This document shows, piece by piece, positions 60,502 to 64,000 of a DNA stretch of 64,000 bases. The notes beneath the pieces are model-generated. The model saw only the letters and a list, made by a program, of their open reading frames with translations, was not told the DNA's origin and ran no database searches. Every line of letters begins with the position of its first letter. Position 1 is the first letter of the stretch. A program made the translations under genes and the position numbers. The stretch comes from JAWPMT01 sp965227935. GTDB lineage: Bacteria; Bacteroidota; Bacteroidia; Cytophagales; Cyclobacteriaceae. The stretch covers positions 1,860,001 through 1,924,000 of the forward strand of contig CBDDGS010000055.1 in NCBI GenBank assembly GCA_965227935.1. Direction: 5' to 3'.

Positions 60502-63500
60502 TCTTCATTCATTTTGTAGACCTGTGCTGGGGAATTGTTGATGCCAAAAACGAGGTGCTGCTTTCCATTGATGCTCATCATCTGGACGGACTTTGCATCC
60601 CCTGTTATCTTCAATCCGGTCTCGGATTGATTCAGGTACTCGAAGTTGCCCTGGCCATCACCAAGGAAGATGCTACCATAGTTGGCATCGATCAAACCCA
60701 GCCGGATCCTGATCTGACTCTGGTTACCGGCCAGCAGGACATCCATGTTTCCATCGCCGTTGAAATCGGCCACTTCCAACGCAAAAACGGGTGAGATTTG
60801 GGCCTCAAGGGGCATGGGTCGTATCTCGAATTTTGATCCTTGGTTTTCGAGATATACCGTTGACAGCTCGGTCACGTAGAGTTTGTTCGCCTCGGCAAGT
60901 TGCGCCTTGGTAAGTACCTGGTTGATGGTCGCCTCGGAATAGATCTCGTAAGAGGTGAACTTCTGCCTCAAGGCAATCAGTTGGTTGGTGATTTCACCAC
61001 GGCTGGCGAATGGGTAAGACTCTCCTTGTATGTGATAAGAGAAAATCGGGTCCACCGAGCCATTGGAATCGAAGTCGCCATAAACCAGGCTGAGGGGTTC
61101 CTCAGCCGAGGCATAGATCTGCGAATTGTGGCCGAAGTTGCCTATCACGAAATCCTTGTCCCCATCCCCGTCGAAGTCTCCTGAAATTAGTTTGGTCCAT
61201 AGGCCGGACGGGGAGTTGGGAATGAATTCGGAGGTTCTGTCGACCAATTGCTTCCCTTCCTCATTGATCAAAATTGTGATCGGCATCAGATCACCTATGA
61301 CTATCAGATCCTCCCAGGAATCCCCATTTACATCAATCCACTCCGAATCGGTGACCATCCCGATCATTCCGGAGTTTGGGACCAGGCCCTCCGGTGCTGT
61401 GAAATAGCCCCTGCCATCATTGATGAGCAGATAGCTCTCTGGAGACTCGGGATATCGGCCAGGTACGACCCTGCCACCCACGAAGAAATCAACATCCCCA
61501 TCCTTGTCGAAATCAGCGGCACTGGCGCTGGATCCACTGACCAATTTTTCAGGGAGGCCAGTGGTTCTCAAGGCGAACCTGCCTGTGCCGTTATTGATGT
61601 ACAGCCGATCCTTTAAGTCGGCGTCGTCCTTGGCATAGTCATGATAGCCACCACTGACAACCAGGATGTCTAGATCTCCATCGCCATCGACATCAGCCAA
61701 CTCGGCATCGGCTTCTGTGCTTTGAGGGTTGTCGTAGGCAAAGGACGCCTCAGTGAAGTCTCCCGTCGCCTGCTGCAGGAGGATCTTGCTCTGACTGTTT
61801 TTGCTGGAGCCAATGAAGAGATCCTCAAGGCCGTCTCCGTTCATGTCAGCAGACTCGACCACGGGACCACAGTTAGTCAGCATCGTCATCAAAAGGGGCT
61901 GTCGCTTAAAATCATTGATAGGGTACTCTTGGTGCTCAAAAAGTGTCGCTTGTGTCAAGTCGAAGAGCGTCTGCTGATCGTCATTTGCTTTGTCACCGAA
62001 TGCTTCTTTGTCTTTCTCGAAAAGCTCGATGCGCTGGTTCACCGATGGGTTTACGACTTTAGTTTTTCCGCCATCGGGCCACAGCACCACGAGCGAATCC
62101 ACCTGCTCTGACCGACCCAGTCCGAAATGAACGACATCTGACATCCGCGACTGGAAGCCTCTCATCGGCATCAGTTCCTGGAGCTGAAAGCCTCCTTTCG
62201 CGTAGAGCATGAGCTTTGAATTGTAAGCCCTCGTATTGAGTCCATCACCAATAAGTTGGATTGACAGGTAATTGCCGCCATCGAAGTTTTCGCGAAGGTT
62301 GTTTCTGTAGATCGATGCTCTGCTGTTGATATTGCTGATGACGAGGTCGAGGTCCCCATCATTGTCAAGGTCAGCGTGGGCCGCACCATTGGAGAACATG
62401 GGCTTGTCGAGGCCCCAGCAATCCGACTTGTCATCGAAGGTCAGGTCGCCTTTGTTTTGGAAGATGTAATTCCTCGTGGGAGTGGATTCCGTGTTTTGCA
62501 CGATGTACAGGGTATCCACTTTTTCACGGTTGATCTGCTGGTTGAAATAATAGTCCCCTTTGAATTTTAAAAAATCGCGATTGGTAACGTCCTTGTAGTA
62601 GCCATTCGAAACGAACAGATCTTTCCAGCCGTCATTGTCATAATCTGCAAACAGAGCGCTCCAACTCCAATCGGTATTGCTCACTCCTGCCAGCTGCCCG
62701 ATCTCACTAAAGGTGCCATTGGCATTGTTGACATGCAGCATGTTGCGCATGCTCTGGTGGTAGTAGCCAGCAAGTACTTGCCGGGCGTATTCCTCGTAGT
62801 TATCGGGCCCGTAGAGGAGTTTCTGGCGCTTGTTGTCCTCCGGCAGCATATCGATGGTCAGCAAATCCACATGGCCATCATTGTTGTAGTCATTGATGTC
62901 GGAGCCCATGGAGAAGTGCGAAATGTGCTGGAAGTACTCCGCCATTCGCTCGGTGAACGTCCCATCACCATTGTTGATGTACAGGTAGTCAGGCTCGATG
63001 AAGTCGTTGGACACGTAGATATCTGGCCAGTGGTCTCCATTCATATCGGATACCGCCACGCCCAATCCGTAGCCCATGGATGTACCTTTTATGCCGGCGG
63101 ATTCGCTGATGTCTGTAAAAGAACCATTGTCATTACGGTACAGCTTGTCTCCGGCGTAAGGATCGCGGTTTTCACGGAAGTGCTCCCATTCTGCGGAGGG
63201 GATGTGGTCCGCATTGTAGTTGAGCTGATACATGTCGAGGTCGCCGTCCTTGTCGAAGTCAAAGAAGGCGGCCTGTACACCGAAACCTGGATCATCGAGC
63301 CCCAACTCCTTGGCGCGCTCGGTGAACGTCCCATCCTGGTTGTTGATATACAAGCGGTTTCTCCGGCGCTCCACCTGGTGTTCGTCATTGTAACAGACAT
63401 AGATGTCTAGCCAGCCGTCTGCGTTGACGTCTGCCATGTTCACGCCCGTGGCCCAATACCCTGCGTCGTCCCCTATGCCGGAGGACTTAGTTACGTCTTC

Positions 63501-63803
63501 AAATTTTAGCTTGCCCTTGTTCTCGTACAGTCGGGAGGTCTTCTGATTGCCCGTGAGGAAGATCTCGGGAAGTCCATCGTTGTTGAGATCCCCAATGGCT
63601 ACCCCACCTCCGTTGTAGAAATAGGTGGTGGACAGGAAGTTCATCTGGGCATCCTCGGTAAGGGTATTGCTGAATTTTACTCCGGTCTGTTTCGGAGAAA
63701 GCAGCTCAAAAAGTGGTCGTTCGTCTTCACATTGGGCGGTTGCACGGCTTGGACCTAGAAGACCGACCAGCAGCACATTCGCGATCAGTATCAAGCACCT
63801 CAT
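60498..63803 (-). CDS. Large secreted FG-GAP/VCBS repeat protein with ASPIC/UnbV domain
   Basis: The 1101-residue protein starts with a signal peptide (LIANVLLVGLLGPSRATAQ). It has two sets of calcium-binding FG-GAP/VCBS repeats. The first, at about 65-460, contains many DxNxDGxxD loops such as GDLNNDGLPEIFLTGN and ADVNADGWLDIYVCYNDEHQ. The second, about 650-1095, contains phrases such as ADMNGDGLEDLFIGSSKNSQ. Between them lies an ASPIC/UnbV domain (about 510-590: SIQLIGDGLNTRAYNSKLML, then VHFGLGRSEQVDSLVVLWPD). The repeats form beta-propellers that bind calcium and probably surface ligands. A single Cys follows the signal (TAQCEDERP). Its start ATG is preceded by a -7 element only 4 bases away. 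The coupled haloperoxidase gene follows on the same transcript. Confidence 0.88.
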   Translation of the reverse strand: MRCLILIANVLLVGLLGPSRATAQCEDERPLFELLSPKQTGVKFSNTLTEDAQMNFLSTTYFYNGGGVAIGDLNNDGLPEIFLTGNQKTSRLYENKGKLKFEDVTKSSGIGDDAGYWATGVNMADVNADGWLDIYVCYNDEHQVERRRNRLYINNQDGTFTERAKELGLDDPGFGVQAAFFDFDKDGDLDMYQLNYNADHIPSAEWEHFRENRDPYAGDKLYRNDNGSFTDISESAGIKGTSMGYGLGVAVSDMNGDHWPDIYVSNDFIEPDYLYINNGDGTFTERMAEYFQHISHFSMGSDINDYNNDGHVDLLTIDMLPEDNKRQKLLYGPDNYEEYARQVLAGYYHQSMRNMLHVNNANGTFSEIGQLAGVSNTDWSWSALFADYDNDGWKDLFVSNGYYKDVTNRDFLKFKGDYYFNQQINREKVDTLYIVQNTESTPTRNYIFQNKGDLTFDDKSDCWGLDKPMFSNGAAHADLDNDGDLDLVISNINSRASIYRNNLRENFDGGNYLSIQLIGDGLNTRAYNSKLMLYAKGGFQLQELMPMRGFQSRMSDVVHFGLGRSEQVDSLVVLWPDGGKTKVVNPSVNQRIELFEKDKEAFGDKANDDQQTLFDLTQATLFEHQEYPINDFKRQPLLMTMLTNCGPVVESADMNGDGLEDLFIGSSKNSQSKILLQQATGDFTEASFAYDNPQSTEADAELADVDGDGDLDILVVSGGYHDYAKDDADLKDRLYINNGTGRFALRTTGLPEKLVSGSSASAADFDKDGDVDFFVGGRVVPGRYPESPESYLLINDGRGYFTAPEGLVPNSGMIGMVTDSEWIDVNGDSWEDLIVIGDLMPITILINEEGKQLVDRTSEFIPNSPSGLWTKLISGDFDGDGDKDFVIGNFGHNSQIYASAEEPLSLVYGDFDSNGSVDPIFSYHIQGESYPFASRGEITNQLIALRQKFTSYEIYSEATINQVLTKAQLAEANKLYVTELSTVYLENQGSKFEIRPMPLEAQISPVFALEVADFNGDGNMDVLLAGNQSQIRIRLGLIDANYGSIFLGDGQGNFEYLNQSETGLKITGDAKSVQMMSINGKQHLVFGINNSPAQVYKMNEE

Positions 63804-63807
63804 CGCG

Positions 63808-63815
63808 CAAATCTA
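63808..63815 (-). promoter_or_regulatory. -7 promoter element 4 bases before the FG-GAP gene start
   Basis: On the minus strand TAGATTTG matches TAnnTTTG and is followed by CGCG and then the ATG (63803). As with the fur gene, this geometry would give a leaderless or nearly leaderless mRNA. No convincing -33 element is seen. Confidence 0.45.
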
Positions 63816-64000
63816 CTGTACCTTTTTTCCTTTTTCCTCGCTCGATGGGCGATAAATGGTGGTCCGAGCTTAGACAAAACTGTCATCCATGTGCTCACTT
63901 CCTGTGAGTCCTGGTGTAGAAAGGGCTCGCCACGGGAATATTTACAATTGGCTGCCGGATGGAGTCGGACTTTGGCCACATCACTCCTCCAACTTCACCA
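63816..64000. other. Right-edge non-coding sequence
   Basis: The last 185 bases contain no recognisable gene on either strand. It is upstream sequence of the FG-GAP gene. It includes AATATTCCCGTG on the minus strand (about 63933-63944), a 12-base string also found upstream of the acyl-CoA dehydrogenase gene (about 58004-58015, plus strand). Confidence 0.4.

Noticed and set aside
62733..63410. 225-codon plus-strand open frame opposite the FG-GAP gene
   Set aside because: It is the antisense shadow of calcium-binding repeats, which are rich in GAT/GAC and so lack antisense stops; the FG-GAP reading is certain.
60498..63803. DNA repeat array or CRISPR-like element
   Set aside because: The periodic similarity comes from the coding of FG-GAP calcium loops, with variable spacing and no conserved direct repeats.

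Overview
The window is chromosomal DNA of a Bacteroidota bacterium, probably a marine Cytophagales-type lineage. This rests on the complete rRNA operon, a SusC/SusD pair, Bacteroidota-style LptD and RelA/SpoT proteins, many genes without a Shine-Dalgarno site, and repeated copies of the Bacteroidota -7 promoter element TAnnTTTG (three of them, ahead of the rRNA operon, queD and fur, are the identical octamer TATCTTTG). The order-level placement is an impression from the 16S sequence, not a computed result. Most of the window is ordinary core genome. I see no CRISPR array, prophage or intact insertion sequence.

Region 1-8.5 kb (envelope): an outer-membrane protein cut by the window edge, a lipoprotein with Ig-like and DM13 domains, and LptD on the minus strand. 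Divergent from lptD run a cell-wall amidase, an MCE/MlaD-like protein, an acyl-CoA carboxylase beta subunit and a SirB1-like protein. Region 8.4-21.3 kb (housekeeping): a hybrid histidine kinase, a phosphopantetheinyl transferase, WD40-DivIVA-FolB, an IscA-like protein without its C-terminal cysteines, D-aminoacyl-tRNA deacylase, LepA, FolD, QueE and an OmpA/PD40 lattice protein.

Region 21.6-30.9 kb (accessory): SusC, SusD and a third lipoprotein ending at a strong terminator, followed by a tightly packed trio of arylsulfotransferase-like lipoprotein, ChrA-family transporter and PAPS-type sulfotransferase. Region 30.9-42.2 kb: HldD, QueD and LpxB, then tig-clpP-clpX, tRNA-Leu, RelA/SpoT, a Fur-family regulator, a STAS protein and PurA.

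Region 42.3-48.6 kb: one rRNA operon (16S, tRNA-Ile, tRNA-Ala, 23S, 5S) with a recognisable promoter and terminator. Its 3' flank is rearranged. A partial second 5S 5' end is split by a 19-bp palindromic insert, an inverted 5S 3' end follows the terminator, and two tandem ~208-bp repeats each carry a 5S 3'-end remnant, a terminator and two palindromic modules. Region 48.6-63.8 kb: a secreted, membrane-anchored TPR-CHAT putative protease, a cluster that fits 3-keto-glycoside metabolism (two-domain DUF1080 protein, two Tat-exported Gfo/Idh oxidoreductases, and a convergent cytochrome c/PQQ sugar dehydrogenase), an acyl-CoA dehydrogenase, and a translationally coupled pair of a giant FG-GAP/ASPIC protein and a vanadium haloperoxidase.

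The most interesting places are the rearranged rrn 3' flank, the sulfo-group trio with a ChrA-type transporter, the keto-glycoside cluster, the coupled FG-GAP/haloperoxidase pair, and two genes whose -7 element lies 4 bases before ATG, suggesting leaderless mRNAs.
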